Below, piece by piece: positions 53,401-58,605 of a stretch of DNA of 64,000 nt. The notes below the pieces were generated by a model that was given only the letters and a program-made list of their open reading frames with translations, made no database searches and was not told the DNA's origin. Each line of letters opens with the position of its first letter. Within the stretch, counting starts at the first letter, position 1. This stretch comes from Rhinopithecus roxellana (taxonomy: Eukaryota; Chordata; Mammalia; Primates; Cercopithecidae). The stretch is from NCBI RefSeq assembly GCF_007565055.1, contig NC_044557.1, forward strand, positions 141,984,493 to 142,048,492, given 5' to 3'. Made by a program: the position numbers and the translations under genes.

Positions 53401-56215
53401 TGGCATAACTCATAGGATTTCTTTAGTCTCTGATTTGATACCTGTCTAAGGTTAAACCAGTTTGCCGTTCACTGACTTAGGGTTGGAAACTAATATTAAC
53501 TGCTAGAAGATAGTTGTTAAATGATGATCCCTTTTTTTGATTCCTAGCTCTTGATTAGAATCACTTCCTAAAGCCTATTCAAATAAAATGTTGAGTACTA
53601 TTGGATTATAAAAGCAACTTTTGCCTCATAAGTTTTGAGGATGCGTGGTATTAATCATAGTTAGGATTTCTTTTTCCTCTTTGTTTCTTACATTTATTAT
53701 TTTTTAATGCTATAATCTTCTGAAACACAATTTTTGACTGAATGTGAAAGATTGGCTCAGTTGAAAATCTCTCAGATGTATCTCTCTGATTGTCTTTCCT
53801 ACTCTGTAAAAATATATATAATTCACATTATAGTTGTCTTTAGCTGTGTGATTAGGAATGTCTCAGGCTCTTCTATTAGCATTTTGACACTGTTTAATTA
53901 CCTAATCATTAACTGGGATTTTTTTTTTTTTTTTTTTTTTTACTTGATTAACCAGTAACTCTGAGAATTCCAACTTTATATTCACCACTAGGAATCCTGT
54001 GATCAACATCCCTTACTTTGTTGACTCCTTTTTTTAGTTTTTCTGTTTTTTCCTGTTAAATCTCATGTTGCTCTATAAAGGTATTCTTTTGTCAGAAGCC
54101 TAACACAGTGTTAGCTCACAGTTGCTCACAGTTGCTATTCAGAAATGATTGTTGAATGAATATACATCACAAGCAGTAAACAATTACTCAAAGCTTCAGT
54201 GAATAGACCTTCCTACCAAAATGTCCCTACTTCATTATTTTCCATGTTTTTTATATAGTTGATAGTAAAAAATTACTCTGGTTTTAAATTAGTTACTTAT
54301 GTCTTTTTTAGAATGGATCTGAATGTCTAATATTTTAGATATTTGGCCTACTTCAGATTAGGCCTCCTTTCCCAAAATCTCAACTATTGTAATTTCACGG
54401 AATTAAATGATTAGAGATAAGAAGTCAGATAAAATCCTGTAGTCTTACTCAGGGGTCAGAAAACTTTTCCTATAAAAGATTAGTTAGTATTTTAGGCCTT
54501 GCTGGCCATATGCTGTTTATCATAGCCATTCATCTGTGACAGTTTTGCACAATAGCAACCATAGACAATATGTAAACATGAGTATGGCTGTGTTCTCCAA
54601 TAACACTTTATTTATGGGCACGGAAATTTTAATTTCATATAATTTTCATTTGTCACAAACTATTTTAATTTTTTTCTTCCAACTATTTAAGAATATAAAA
54701 GCCATTTTTAGCTCTTAGAGGCCATGTGGAAACAGGCAGCAGGCTGAATTTGGCCTGTAAGTTATAGCTTTCTAACCCTTGTCTTGAGTTAAATCCTGTA
54801 GGTCACTGTCTCAGACTATTCTTAGGAGCAGTGGTGGTGTTCACACTAGGTTCTGTGATAAAGTTTTGGACTTCTTGCTCACTAGCACTCTTAAGAGATT
54901 TATAAAGCATGTTGGCATATTAAAAGTTCTGAGATATTTTACAGACCTGTTTAACTTTGTTTTATGTGTTTTCTCCCCAGCCTAGATGACCGATGAGTAC
55001 CTATTAAATATTAAGGGATGTTAGTGTTCAGTAGATAAAATTTGCAAAATGACAGTAGACTAATAGAACTATGGACTTAAGGAGTGGAGAAATAAATTAC
55101 TAGTTGAATGACCAATTGTTTTCACCAAATTCTTGTTCTACTTGAACTGCTTTAGGTGATCACAAATCCATGTATGTTCCCAAGCCCTCTGCTATAGCTC
55201 TTTCTGAGCCATTCTTCCAACTTTTTGTTCTTTTATGTCCCATCTTCCTTTGATTTTTCTTTTTGTTGTTTTTTTCTAGAGACAGGGTCTAACTTTGTTA
55301 CCCAGGCAGAAATGCAATTGGCATGATCATAGCTTGCTGCCTCCTTGAATTCCTGGGCTCAGGGGATCCTCCCGCCTCAGCCTCCTGAATGTCTAGGACT
55401 GGAGGCACATGCCTCTGTGCCTGGCTCATTTTTAAAATTTTTTGTAGAAACGGTGTCTCACCGTCTTGCCCAGGCTGGTCTTGAACTCCTGGGCTCAAGC
55501 AATCCTCCTGCCTCGGCCTTCCAAAGTGCTGGGATTACAGGTGTGAGCCATCGCAGCTAGCCTGATTTTTCTTTCCCACTGTTTTCCATTGCAAATGCTA
55601 GATCTTTGATAAGGAACTTTGGCAGTAAAAGTGGTTTAGTGGGATGGGTCCAGAATTAAAACTAATTTAGTACCTTAGCTTATGTGATATTTGCATATTT
55701 AAAGTGTATGTTTGTGAAAACATTTCTATAGCCTGTTGACAGTTTCATTCACCTAAATCTGCTCAAGAGTAGACTATAAATTCAGTATATTTGGAGTTTT
55801 TGTAAATAAAGAAATCTGTAATTGTTAACTTATAAAAACTTGTTTTTGTTGGTAAGGAATAAAAAACTGCCTGAAGAGGAGGTGGAAAGCAGTAGGACAC
55901 CATGGTTATATGACCAAGAAGGTGAAGTAGAGAAACCATTTATCAAGACTGGATTTGCAGTGTCTGTAGAAAAATCTACAAATAGTAACCGCAAAAATCA
56001 AGTAGATACAAACGGAAGAAGACGCCAATTTGATGAAGAATCATTGGAAAGCTTTAGCAGTATGCCTGATCCAGTAGATCCAACAACAGTGACTAAAACA
56101 TTCAAGACAAGAAAAGCATCTGCACAGGCCAGCCTGGCATCTAAAGATAAAACTCCCAAGTCAAAAAGTAAGAAGAGGAATTCTACTCAGCTGAAGAGCA
56201 GAGTTAAAAACATCA
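19256..56215 (+). CDS. PCM1: PCM1, pericentriolar material 1, first 1352 codons in 22 exons (C-terminus outside window)
   Basis: PCM1 is the main scaffold of centriolar satellites, the dynein-moved cytoplasmic granules that bring proteins such as CEP290, BBS4 and OFD1 to centrosome and cilium. What is seen: 22 exons with GT/AG borders join into one stop-free frame of 1352 codons plus one base. The start ATG at 19256 has A at -3 and G at +4. Residues 205-261 and 301-359 are strongly helical. Further coiled-coil stretches lie at about 415-465, 527-555, 690-718, 767-805, 859-895, 1015-1063 and 1085-1127. Between them are acidic runs (exons c12 and c17) and Ser/Thr/Asn-rich linkers. There is no signal peptide or membrane segment. 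The human protein is about 2024 residues, so about one third is missing because the window ends in an intron. By my count the PLK4-target serine known as human Ser372 is residue 371 here. No frame-disrupting change is seen, so the gene looks functional. Confidence 0.97.
19352..20775 (+). other. PCM1: PCM1 intron c1/c2
   Basis: AT-rich. A reverse MIR remnant at 20215-20390 (GAGATTAGGAAACTGAGAC, then AGCCTAGGGTCACACAG) is the only repeat I can name. The open frame at 19583-19810 has no coding support. Confidence 0.7.
20776..21021 (+). CDS. PCM1: PCM1 exon c2 (residues 33-114)
   Basis: 246 nt, phase 0 at both ends (TTTAAAG|GAT and GATCAG|GTTTGT). Encodes the basic Lys/Arg-rich segment (KKANRSSEKNKKK), the SPESSPGVGRRRTKTP stretch with proline-directed Ser/Thr, and the first short helix (EQAELEKLKQRINF). 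Antisense frames here are shadows. Confidence 0.97.
21022..22367 (+). other. PCM1: PCM1 intron c2/c3
   Basis: Contains a Tigger-like DNA transposon at about 21765-22115, listed separately, and a possible MIR trace near 21615-21690. The rest is AT-rich without features. Confidence 0.7.
21765..22115 (-). mobile_element. Tigger-like nonautonomous DNA transposon
   Basis: Phrases GTTGAGCATCCCTAACATGA and TCCAAAATCCGAAGTTTTTT at one end, and GTATTTTGGATAAGGAGTAC at the other, are the characteristic termini. In the middle is CATATGAAACATAAATGAAT. It is internally deleted. Confidence 0.75.
22368..22637 (+). CDS. PCM1: PCM1 exon c3 (residues 115-204)
   Basis: 270 nt, phase 0 at both ends (TATGTAG|AGA, GCCAG|GTGATA). 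Encodes a hydrophilic, probably disordered linker rich in Asn/Ser/Lys, with the short nonpolar patch KPFNFLPMQI and an acidic end (SEEDGRGEPAMESSQ). Confidence 0.96.
22638..23323 (+). other. PCM1: PCM1 intron c3/c4
   Basis: 686 bases of AT-rich sequence with no recognisable repeat or gene; ends in the acceptor TTTCCCCTGCAG. Confidence 0.75.
23324..23494 (+). CDS. PCM1: PCM1 exon c4 (residues 205-261), coiled coil
   Basis: 171 nt, phase 0 at both ends. Residues form an amphipathic helix with regular Leu/Ile/Val spacing (VSRLVQIRDYITKA to EKSYMKFLKKIL). It begins the first large coiled-coil region, which in human PCM1 is placed at about residues 218-301. Confidence 0.97.
23680..23796 (+). CDS. 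PCM1: PCM1 exon c5 (residues 262-300)
   Basis: 117 nt, phase 0 at both ends (TATTTCAG|GCT, CCACG|GTAAGC). An acidic start (ARENEEEDVRTID) leads into a Ser/Thr-rich linker. The preceding intron is only 185 bases. Confidence 0.96.
25249..25482 (+). other. Protein-like open reading island of unknown origin
   Basis: A 77-codon frame inside the c5/c6 intron. Unlike the surrounding AT-rich intron, its residues look like an ordinary hydrophilic protein (e.g. SLRVRPCVEDKLGNSASQEQ), with no Alu or L1 signature. A 75-nt sub-segment, 25270-25344, lies between a weak acceptor (TTTAATAAAG) and a GTTTCA donor, and would fit the phase-0 intron without a frameshift. I do not recognise the sequence. It could be a rare alternative exon, a fragment of an old retrocopy, or chance. 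Confidence 0.35.
25799..26117 (+). mobile_element. Alu with target-site duplication
   Basis: Plus Alu lacking part of its promoter region after GGGGCCAGGCGTGGTG. A-rich AAATAAATAAAATAAA tail. The flanks repeat AAATTTAGATGG at 25799-25810 and 26106-26117. Confidence 0.95.
26330..26642 (+). mobile_element. Alu with target-site duplication
   Basis: Plus Alu (26340-26632) flanked by AGTTTGAATA at 26330-26339 and 26633-26642. Complete left and right arms; S-like. Confidence 0.95.
26778..26825. repeat. 48-bp dispersed direct repeat, copy A
   Basis: Runs from ATATTGGCTTACCAAGATCC to CCCATGCTCAT and matches copy B at 29029-29076 at 45 of 48 positions, with unrelated flanks. Confidence 0.85.
29029..29076. 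repeat. 48-bp dispersed direct repeat, copy B
   Basis: Same orientation as copy A, 2251 bp downstream. Three differences: C/G in TTGG(C/G), G/C in AG(G/C)CTATT, and G/T in GTT(G/T)CCC. Confidence 0.85.
30146..30428 (-). mobile_element. Alu, head truncated
   Basis: Reverse Alu with TC-interrupted T-run. It stops at GGGATTACA without the final GCGTGAGCCACC block. Confidence 0.93.
30814..30991 (+). CDS. PCM1: PCM1 exon c6 (residues 301-359), coiled coil
   Basis: 178 nt, ends one base into a codon (TTCTG|GTATGT). Encodes a long Gln/Leu/Lys helix (EEIENLKKQHDLLKRMLQQQ and onward through ALLALQHKAEQAIAVMDDS). It continues the coiled coil of c4 after the c5 linker. Confidence 0.97.
31154..31243 (+). 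CDS. PCM1: Candidate PCM1 alternative cassette exon, 30 codons
   Basis: A pyrimidine-rich acceptor (GCTTTTCTCTGGTTATGCAG, ending 31153) and a donor (TAAGAG|GTAAAA, 31243/31244) bracket exactly 90 nt. Spliced between c6 and c7 in phase 1 it reads EKVAGTTPGHHTIPCRQPDR and ten further residues, then rejoins VAET without a stop. It would lengthen the Ser/Thr-rich linker between two helical parts. Known PCM1 isoforms vary by cassette exons, but I cannot confirm this one; the main frame is also intact without it. Confidence 0.6.
31918..32210 (-). mobile_element. Alu
   Basis: Full-length reverse Alu. Short flanking repeat AATAACT on both sides (31911-31917 and 32211-32217). S-like. Confidence 0.95.
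33081..33399 (-). mobile_element. Alu, old
   Basis: Reverse Alu with a TTTCTTTTC-type tail. Several changes (TCAACCCAGGCTAGAATACA, GTTTCAGGATTACAGG) indicate a J-age copy. Confidence 0.93.
33611..33815 (+). mobile_element. MER5A-type hAT-Charlie MITE
   Basis: Begins CAGGGGTCAGCAAACTATGG. It contains AACACAGCCATACCCATTTG and ATTTACTATTTGAACCTTTA and ends AAGTTTGCCAGCC, the full MER5A order. Confidence 0.88.
34219..34325 (+). CDS. PCM1: PCM1 exon c7 (residues 360-395)
   Basis: 107 nt; completes the split Val codon and ends in phase 0 (TCTCAG|GTAACC). Includes SGVSITSELNEELNDL; the serine after GV (residue 371) aligns with the human PLK4 site I know as Ser372. Using the second AG six bases downstream would remove two residues. 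Confidence 0.96.
34375..34560. mobile_element. hAT-Charlie MITE remnant (MER20-like)
   Basis: TATCACCTGGCATGATTGTT near the left, GGTGGGGCCCCC in the middle and CTTTAAGAATCACT at the right end follow the order of MER20-like elements. Confidence 0.55.
34830..35518 (+). mobile_element. Old L1 3' end with A tail
   Basis: GTTCATGGCAACTCTGTG, ACAGCCCAAATGTCCATAAA and GGTTGGAGTTACCTCTGGAG follow the order of old L1 3' regions. An A-run at 35506-35520 is shared with the Alu that follows. No usable frame. Confidence 0.75.
35524..35814 (+). mobile_element. Alu
   Basis: Plus Alu placed directly in the A-run of an older L1. Full-length with a small deletion before GAGAGGCAGGAGAATCGC. Tail at 35798-35814. 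Confidence 0.95.
36015..36322 (+). mobile_element. Tigger/MER2-type DNA transposon
   Basis: Left end GTCAGCTCTCAGTATCTG with GTGGATTCAACCAACCATGG; right end CCTCACCGATACTGAGGGAT. Interior includes GTATTAGGTATTATAAGTAA. Nearly complete, noncoding. Confidence 0.82.
36513..36729 (+). CDS. PCM1: PCM1 exon c8 (residues 396-467), coiled coil
   Basis: 217 nt, ends one base into a codon (CATCAT|GTGAGT). A Ser/Arg-rich start is followed by the helix EKVQLFSKMRVLQEKKQKMD and LLGELHTLRDQHLNN. In human a coiled coil is placed near residues 400-424, and this helix is the next strongly helical stretch. Confidence 0.96.
37668..37965 (+). mobile_element. Alu
   Basis: Plus Alu whose head lacks CGGGCG bases (GGGCCGGTGGCTCATGC). 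Complete right arm; tail at 37948-37965. Confidence 0.95.
38637..38669. repeat. Perfect 14-bp inverted repeat, 5-base loop
   Basis: AAAACTAACTAGAG, loop TTCTC, CTCTAGTTAGTTTT. Intronic; transcribed as a short hairpin. Confidence 0.9.
38976..39159 (+). CDS. PCM1: PCM1 exon c9 (residues 468-528)
   Basis: 184 nt; acceptor CTTCTTCAG, donor CTCCA|GTAAAA. The apparent stop right after CTCCAG is intronic: using GT at 39160 and acceptor ATCAG at 40097 gives Gln-Lys-Leu-Asn-Glu in frame. A Ser/Pro/Ala-rich, presumably disordered linker with likely phosphosites, ending in the start of the next helix (NPSEKLQ). Confidence 0.96.
39160..40097 (+). other. PCM1: PCM1 intron c9/c10
   Basis: A plus-oriented MIR lies at about 39425-39625 (TAGCCTTACTAAGCCTGTAT, then CCTCATCTGCAAAATAGGG). 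An A-run of about 16 bases lies at 39894-39909. Nothing else named. Confidence 0.7.
39425..39625 (+). mobile_element. MIR
   Basis: Well preserved MIR core and tail: AATAACTTAGCCTTACTAAG, CCTCATCTGCAAAATAGGG, ATAATAATACACC, and GGCACAGTTCCTGGCAC. Confidence 0.85.
40098..40271 (+). CDS. PCM1: PCM1 exon c10 (residues 529-586), coiled coil
   Basis: 174 nt, ending two bases into a codon (ATTCG|GTAAGA). Helix KLNEVRKRLNELRELVHYYE is followed by an acidic tail (KDEETEESEYDSEHENSEP). Part of the coiled coil placed at about 487-543 in human. Confidence 0.97.
40272..40769 (+). other. PCM1: PCM1 intron c10/c11
   Basis: 498 bases, AT-rich, no repeat or gene recognised. Acceptor TTTCTTCTAG. Confidence 0.75.
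40770..40927 (+). CDS. PCM1: PCM1 exon c11 (residues 587-639)
   Basis: 158 nt, ends one base into a codon (TTTAG|GTATGA). Asn/Ser-rich low-complexity linker (NPQVASTWNEVNSNSN and onward), probably disordered. Followed by a very short intron of 120-123 bases. Confidence 0.96.
41051..41286 (+). CDS. PCM1: PCM1 exon c12 (residues 640-718), acidic run and coiled coil
   Basis: 236 nt from the second AG of a CAGCAG acceptor; the first AG (exon start 41048) would add one Ala. The exon carries an acidic run (EDDEEEEEEAEEEG), then the helix FEQKINRLMAAKQKLRQLQD ending VAMVQ in phase 0 (TACAG|GTAAAT). The region corresponds to the human coiled coil at about 651-682 and nearby. Confidence 0.97.
41429..41600 (-). 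mobile_element. MER5A-like hAT fragment, reverse
   Basis: AGAGGTCAGCAACCTTTTTA and TACTTGAGGCTTTGTGGC match the reverse orientation of MER5A, with a later CAAAAGCAGCCATACATAAT and TAGCTTTATTATAAACAATA. Confidence 0.7.
41873..41996. repeat. 43-bp inverted repeat, 38-base loop
   Basis: Arm 1 at 41873-41915 and arm 2 at 41954-41996 are reverse complements at 41 of 43 positions. The core is TTTTGTGTTAATCGTTATG against CATAACGATTAACACAAAA. A weaker third copy in arm 2 orientation starts near 42028 (AATTATAGTTAATTATATAA). It is transcribed as a long hairpin. No transposon end is recognised. Confidence 0.88.
42190..42505 (-). mobile_element. Alu with target-site duplication, head truncated
   Basis: Reverse Alu (42204-42490) whose head stops at CAGATTACAGG. 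The flanks repeat AAAAAAGTACATA (42191-42203 and 42493-42505). The reversed tail is TTTTTATTTTTATTTATT. Confidence 0.93.
42560..43350 (-). mobile_element. Probable old L1 3' fragment, reverse
   Basis: Phrases such as AAAAACAATGCACCAAAGAA, GGGGAAGTGGAACTACTCTG and GGTCTCCAGAACAATTATTT are typical of reverse-oriented old L1 3' ends. It is expanded by AT-rich slippage. Confidence 0.5.
43380..43433. repeat. 27-bp tandem duplication
   Basis: Two adjacent units share ACGTGTGTATATTGAACACG and differ only at their ends. Each unit also contains a near-palindrome (ACGTGT...AACACGT). Confidence 0.85.
43569..43720 (+). CDS. PCM1: PCM1 exon c13 (residues 719-768)
   Basis: 152 nt, ends two bases into a codon (GACGAG|GTATGT). 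Acidic/Asn-rich linker: DDDAAQGVISANTSNLDDFY followed by a Lys/Asn-rich part. The next intron is only 149 bases. Confidence 0.96.
43870..43999 (+). CDS. PCM1: PCM1 exon c14 (residues 769-812), coiled coil
   Basis: 130 nt, phase 0 at its end (TTACAG|GTAATT). A strong Gln/Lys/Leu helix: EKFYEAKLQQQQRELKQLQE, then ERKKLIDIQEKIQALQ. Within the human coiled coil at about 726-769 and adjoining residues. Confidence 0.97.
44072..44367 (-). mobile_element. Alu, first of an inverted pair
   Basis: Full-length reverse Alu from its T-run to CACTGTGCCTGGCC. Confidence 0.95.
44402..44609 (+). mobile_element. Alu, second of an inverted pair, 5'-truncated
   Basis: Plus Alu starting in the middle A-rich linker (TACAAAAAAAATTAGCC), with a full right arm and an AAAC-rich tail. 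It lies head to head with the Alu 34 bases upstream. Confidence 0.95.
44998..45033. repeat. 16-bp inverted repeat, 4-base loop
   Basis: TTAAATATGGCGCTAG, loop AGCC, CTAGTGCCATATTTAA; one mismatch in 16. Only about 70 bases before the c15 acceptor. Confidence 0.88.
45105..45245 (+). CDS. PCM1: PCM1 exon c15 (residues 813-859)
   Basis: 141 nt, phase 0 at both ends (TTTTTAG|CTG, ATGAG|GTATTG). Thr/Ser/Pro-rich linker with an acidic end (FEPEDSSIVDNE). Skipping it would keep the frame. Confidence 0.96.
45246..46172 (+). other. PCM1: PCM1 intron c15/c16
   Basis: AT-rich with one plus Alu at 45708-45987. The acceptor (CTTAAAAAAAATAG) has an unusually poor polypyrimidine tract; the pyrimidines lie further upstream at TCTGGTTTCTT. 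Confidence 0.75.
45708..45987 (+). mobile_element. Alu with internal deletion
   Basis: Plus Alu lacking the block between GGGCACCTGT and TGAGGCAGGAGAATC. Tail at 45972-45987. Confidence 0.95.
46173..46363 (+). CDS. PCM1: PCM1 exon c16 (residues 860-922), coiled coil
   Basis: 191 nt, ending two bases into a codon (CAGAAA|GTAAGA). Basic helix SEMRRHEMLREELRQRRKQL and EALMAEHQRRQG, then a Ser-rich linker. Matches the human coiled coil near 824-858 and following residues. Confidence 0.97.
46364..47657 (+). other. PCM1: PCM1 intron c16/c17
   Basis: Contains a small AT-rich direct repeat (ATAATAATAATTTAGTTTT twice, 46758-46802) and a hAT-like element near 47157-47310. The remainder shows no feature. 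Confidence 0.7.
47157..47310 (-). mobile_element. hAT-Charlie-like remnant
   Basis: TGCTGTCCAGTATGGCAGCC at one end and AAGTGCTCAGTAGCCATGTG with TATTGGATAGTACAG at the other follow a known hAT-Charlie nonautonomous layout. Subfamily uncertain. Confidence 0.6.
47658..47858 (+). CDS. PCM1: PCM1 exon c17 (residues 923-989)
   Basis: 201 nt. Acidic linker: TQCALDEEGDEDGYLSEGIV then TDEEEEEEQDASS, and an Asn/Ser-rich end. Donor AAATAG|GTTAGT, two bases into a codon. No predicted coiled coil. Confidence 0.97.
47859..49075 (+). other. PCM1: PCM1 intron c17/c18
   Basis: More than half is one unidentified interspersed repeat (47885-48640). 48640-49060 is AT-rich with no feature. Confidence 0.7.
47885..48640 (-). 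mobile_element. LTR-like interspersed repeat, family not identified
   Basis: Read on the minus strand it has CCTTTATAAGAAATGAG followed by TTCGTGAGTTGTTCTAGC and GAAGGGGGTTGCAGGAACTC, a polyadenylation-to-U5-like arrangement that I have seen repeated elsewhere in mammalian DNA. The two plus-strand open frames across it have no protein character. Confidence 0.55.
49076..49295 (+). CDS. PCM1: PCM1 exon c18 (residues 990-1063), coiled coil
   Basis: 220 nt; acceptor TTTTGTTAG, donor CAGCAG|GTAAAA, phase 0. After a basic start (RPLAKTRQQNISMQRQENLR) the helix EEKEQWQEQINQLKKQLDFS continues to LMQDQQ. The next intron is 109 bases. Confidence 0.97.
49405..49550 (+). CDS. PCM1: PCM1 exon c19 (residues 1064-1111)
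   Basis: 146 nt, ends two bases into a codon (TCAGAG|GTAATC). Hydrophobic/Gln-rich: TLSCLLQTLLTGPYSVMPSN, then HFIMHQLNQCYTQLTWQQNN, a likely self-association helix. The longer read-through frame from c18 is an intron artefact. Confidence 0.96.
49551..50052 (+). other. PCM1: PCM1 intron c19/c20
   Basis: 502 bases, AT-rich, no recognisable repeat. A small L1-like trace (CATTTTGGCAAATTTTATGG) is possible. Acceptor TTTTTGTAG. Confidence 0.65.
50053..50243 (+). CDS. PCM1: PCM1 exon c20 (residues 1112-1175)
   Basis: 191 nt, ends one base into a codon (CACCAG|GTAGGT). End of the helix (LKQMLNELMRQQNQ), then a basic/Ser/Pro stretch and an unusual Phe/Pro-rich segment (SLFCPFSFPTQPVNLFSIPG). The human coiled coil near 1063-1089 ends here. 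Confidence 0.97.
50396..50441. repeat. (TG)n/(TA)n microsatellite
   Basis: ATATATATG followed by about eleven TG units, then six TA units, ending in the T-run of an Alu. Confidence 0.95.
50442..50736 (-). mobile_element. Alu
   Basis: Full-length reverse Alu from T-run at 50442-50454 to CACTGCACCCAGCC; inserted next to a TA repeat. S-like. Confidence 0.95.
51764..51920. repeat. Compound TG/TA microsatellite
   Basis: 51764-51808 is (TA)n(TG)n with about thirteen TG units. A second, shorter TA/TG tract lies at 51871-51920. AT-rich text between them may be decayed repeat. Confidence 0.92.
51939..52256 (-). mobile_element. Young Alu (AluYR-like) with target-site duplication
   Basis: Reverse Alu (51949-52246) flanked by TGAGATTTTC at 51939-51948 and 52247-52256. 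Very close to consensus. Diagnostic changes: GGCTTGAGCCACC instead of GGCGTGAGCC, CACCTCGCCCGGCTAG, and GCCAGATCTCAGCTC. I associate these with Old World monkey AluYR copies. Confidence 0.9.
52585..52770 (+). mobile_element. MIR
   Basis: GACATTTGATCTGTAACCC, TTTCTCAATGGTAAAATGAG and CATGTAAAGTGCCTACAGTA give the MIR order. Confidence 0.75.
53017..53188 (+). CDS. PCM1: PCM1 exon c21 (residues 1176-1232)
   Basis: 172 nt; acceptor ACCGATTAG, donor CCAAG|GTACCT, two bases into a codon. Continues the Phe/Pro/Asn-rich region (MNFSPLFPSNFGDFSQNIST), then a Ser/Gln-rich linker. No coiled coil; repeated Phe suggests weak interaction motifs (inference). Confidence 0.96.
54450..54783 (-). mobile_element. 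MER5-type hAT-Charlie MITE, reverse
   Basis: Begins AGGGGTCAGAAAACTTTTCC, includes TTAGTATTTTAGGCCTTGC and TATGGCTGTGTTCTCCAATA, and ends TGAATTTGGCCTGTAAGTTA. Longer than MER5A, like its parent element. Confidence 0.85.
55264..55562 (-). mobile_element. Alu, J-age
   Basis: Reverse Alu with GAGACAGGGTCTAACTTTGT and CTTGAATTCCTGGGCTCAGG, typical of AluJ. Flanks share TGATTTTTCTTT. Confidence 0.93.
55857..56215 (+). CDS. PCM1: PCM1 exon c22 (residues 1233-1352), last exon in window
   Basis: 359 nt, ends one base into a codon at ACATCA|GTAAGT. Charged and Ser/Thr-rich: KKLPEEEVESSRTPWLYDQE, RRRQFDEESLESFSSMPDPV, then a strongly basic tail (KDKTPKSKSKKRNSTQLKSR). The frame must continue with an Arg-type codon in an exon beyond 64000. 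Confidence 0.96.
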
Positions 56216-56965
56216 GTAAGTGTTGAAATTTGTTGAATGTTGATCAGTGTAAATGTTGGTAATCTCACTTTGACATGTTGAGATATAGTTTCAGAAAGGC
56301 TAGATGTGCAGGTGCTGTGCTAGACTTAGTTGAACAGTCATTTTTAGTTACCTTTATATGTAATTTTTTTTTTTTTTATTTTTACAAAATAATATTTGAA
56401 ATAGGGTTTAATTTTCTGGATTAATGTTGTAAAACATGGCATTTATTTTTGGTGCTTCTTAAAGCTTCTCTTTTGTAAGTTCTTGAAAAATTGCCCAAAT
56501 GCCCACATTTTACTCTTTTTTCTCTTTTGCTGTTGTATTGGATCCTGCATCCAACTCTTTGGTCATGACTTTTAGATGGACTCTTGATTGGTGCATTTAA
56601 GGAAAAGTGGGCTTCTAAATATATTGCAGTTTTTGAATATCATATAGACAAAACAGTTTCAAAACAGGCTGGCTTTAGTCCTCCTGGAGCTAAACTTATA
56701 TTTTACTCAATCTTGCCATTGAGTATCAGAGTTCTTTTAAAAAAATTTGTGAAGTTTTATTTATGGTGTTAGCTTCATACCTCTTACAAAAATATGTTTT
56801 CTGTGATTTTTGAATTATTTACCGAAGTATACTAGGTTAAAAATAGTTTTATTAGCTAAAATCTGCAGTGTTACAGCTGAAGGACATTCTTTTTATGTTT
56901 GCAAAGGATGGGCTGTGGCCTTGAAAGGTTGTTCTGAGTTTAAGGAGATAATATTTGGTGCTTAA

Positions 56966-57257
56966 GGCCGGGTGCAGTGGCTCATGCCTGTAATCCCAGC
57001 ACTTTGGGAAGCTGAGGCAAGTGAATCACCTTAGATGAGGAGTTCAAGACCAGCCTGGCCAACATGGTGAAACCCCATCTCTACTAAAAATACAAAAATT
57101 AGCCGGGTGTGGTGGGTGTTCCTGTAATCCAGCTACTCAGGAGGCTGAGACACAAGAATCGCTTGAACCTGGGAGGCAGAGGTTGCAGTGAGCCAACATC
57201 ATGCCACTGTACTCCCAGCCTGGGTGACAGAGCAAGACTCTGTCTGGAAAAAAAGAA
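56966..57257 (+). mobile_element. Alu
   Basis: Full-length plus Alu, GGCCGGGTGCAGTGGC start, short A-tail interrupted by G at 57248-57257. S-like. Confidence 0.95.
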
Positions 57258-57944
57258 ATTGATGTTTAAGAACAAAGTATTCTAGGCTTATAATCAGAAA
57301 GTTTGAAATGCATTGCACGCTGCTAACTCCCTTTCTTGGGAGTTCACAACACATACAAGTATAGTAAAGGCCCTGAGAAATCCTGTAGTAAAAAAAATAC
57401 ACCTGTAAACTTTGGCAACCTTCATATTAATCGCTTTTGGATAATGAAACCTTTGAAAAATCTAATGAAAACCACAGATATAAAAGAGAACGTTGGCACA
57501 TTTTAAAAAATTTCAGTAATTCATCTGTCCTTGAAGTCCTTGGCTCCTACCTTGAAGCCCATGTGAAGAATCTGACTGATGGTTTAAAAAGCAGATTTGA
57601 ACAGTAGTGAAAGGGGTGACATTTTTCTTAGCATGTGTATTATCAGCCTTGAAGTAATTTTCTGGTTATAAAGGTTTAGGAGAAGCTGGTTTATTTAGTA
57701 AATTAATTGGTAATCTGAAGCTATTCAGAAAGTTACTGTGCTTTTCCAAAATTACTCTTGGTGCTACCAGAGAAGATTTAAGTAGATAATGGCCATTTTG
57801 AGACAGGGCCGTTAGGCAACTCAGAGCTTTCTATTTCCTAGTGCTTTACCCCCACAAAGATGCTCTTTGTCGTATAAATAAATGAAGAAAAACTGACATT
57901 TTAAATTTCAGCATCCTCTCATTCAAATAGTTAATTTGAATCTG

Positions 57945-58125
57945 ATAGGGCAACACTTCTTAAACTTGAGTATTTCACACACATCTCCTTAGGAATACAG
58001 TTTAAGTGCAGATTCTTGATTCATTTGGCTTGGAAGGGACGTTGAGAGTCTGCCTTCCTAACAGACTCTCTTGTGTTGCCAATATTGGTCTGTGGACTAT
58101 ACTTCAAGTAGCAGATTTTAGAGGA
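57945..58125. mobile_element. hAT-Charlie MITE remnant
   Basis: CTTAAACTTGAGTATTTCAC at one end and GTCTGTGGACTATACTTCAA at the other, with CTTAGGAATACAGTTTAAG between, follow the same layout as the elements at 34375 and 58480. Confidence 0.55.
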
Positions 58126-58479
58126 ACCTTAGCTAATTTATGGTTATGACCGCCTAACCCTAGAAATGCTGCTCTGTTTTTAGTTTTCAGAAACTCCTTT
58201 ATTCTGAGGAATTACTTTTCCAAATACGTAGTTCAGCCTTTTAACTTCAAGATAAAGATTGACATTCTGATCTTTGTACTCTTTTCCTTCATATTGAAGT
58301 ATGAAAATACCTGCTGGAAACATACAGTCAGTTTGCTCAGCAAGCGTTCAAGACCACCTGTTAGTGAATGCCCTGCTTTAAGGCACACACACACAAAAGG
58401 CTTGATAGCAGAATCAAACTATACATAGCAGAGCCAAAGTAATATGGGGTAAAATCAAATTAGCTAAATCCTTGCTATT

Positions 58480-58592
58480 CAAAATCTGAACCGTGGACAA
58501 GCAGCATTACATCATCTGGGAGATTATTAGAAATGCATGCTTTTGGGCCTCACCTTATGCCAACTAAATCAGTATGTATTTTTCTTTCATAT
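58480..58592. mobile_element. hAT-Charlie MITE remnant (MER20-like)
   Basis: GTGGACAAGCAGCATTACAT, CATCTGGGAGATTATTAGAA and GGGCCTCACCTTATGCC follow the consensus order. Truncated near the young Alu at 58606. Confidence 0.65.
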
Positions 58593-58605
58593 GCATTTTA
58601 GCAAG

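Larger units (their letters stand above)
53189..55856 (+). other. PCM1: PCM1 intron c21/c22
   Basis: Contains a MER5-type element, an old reverse Alu and a 22-base T-run (53919-53941). 53190-53910 and 54784-55260 have no named feature. Acceptor TTTTTGTTGGTAAG. Confidence 0.72.
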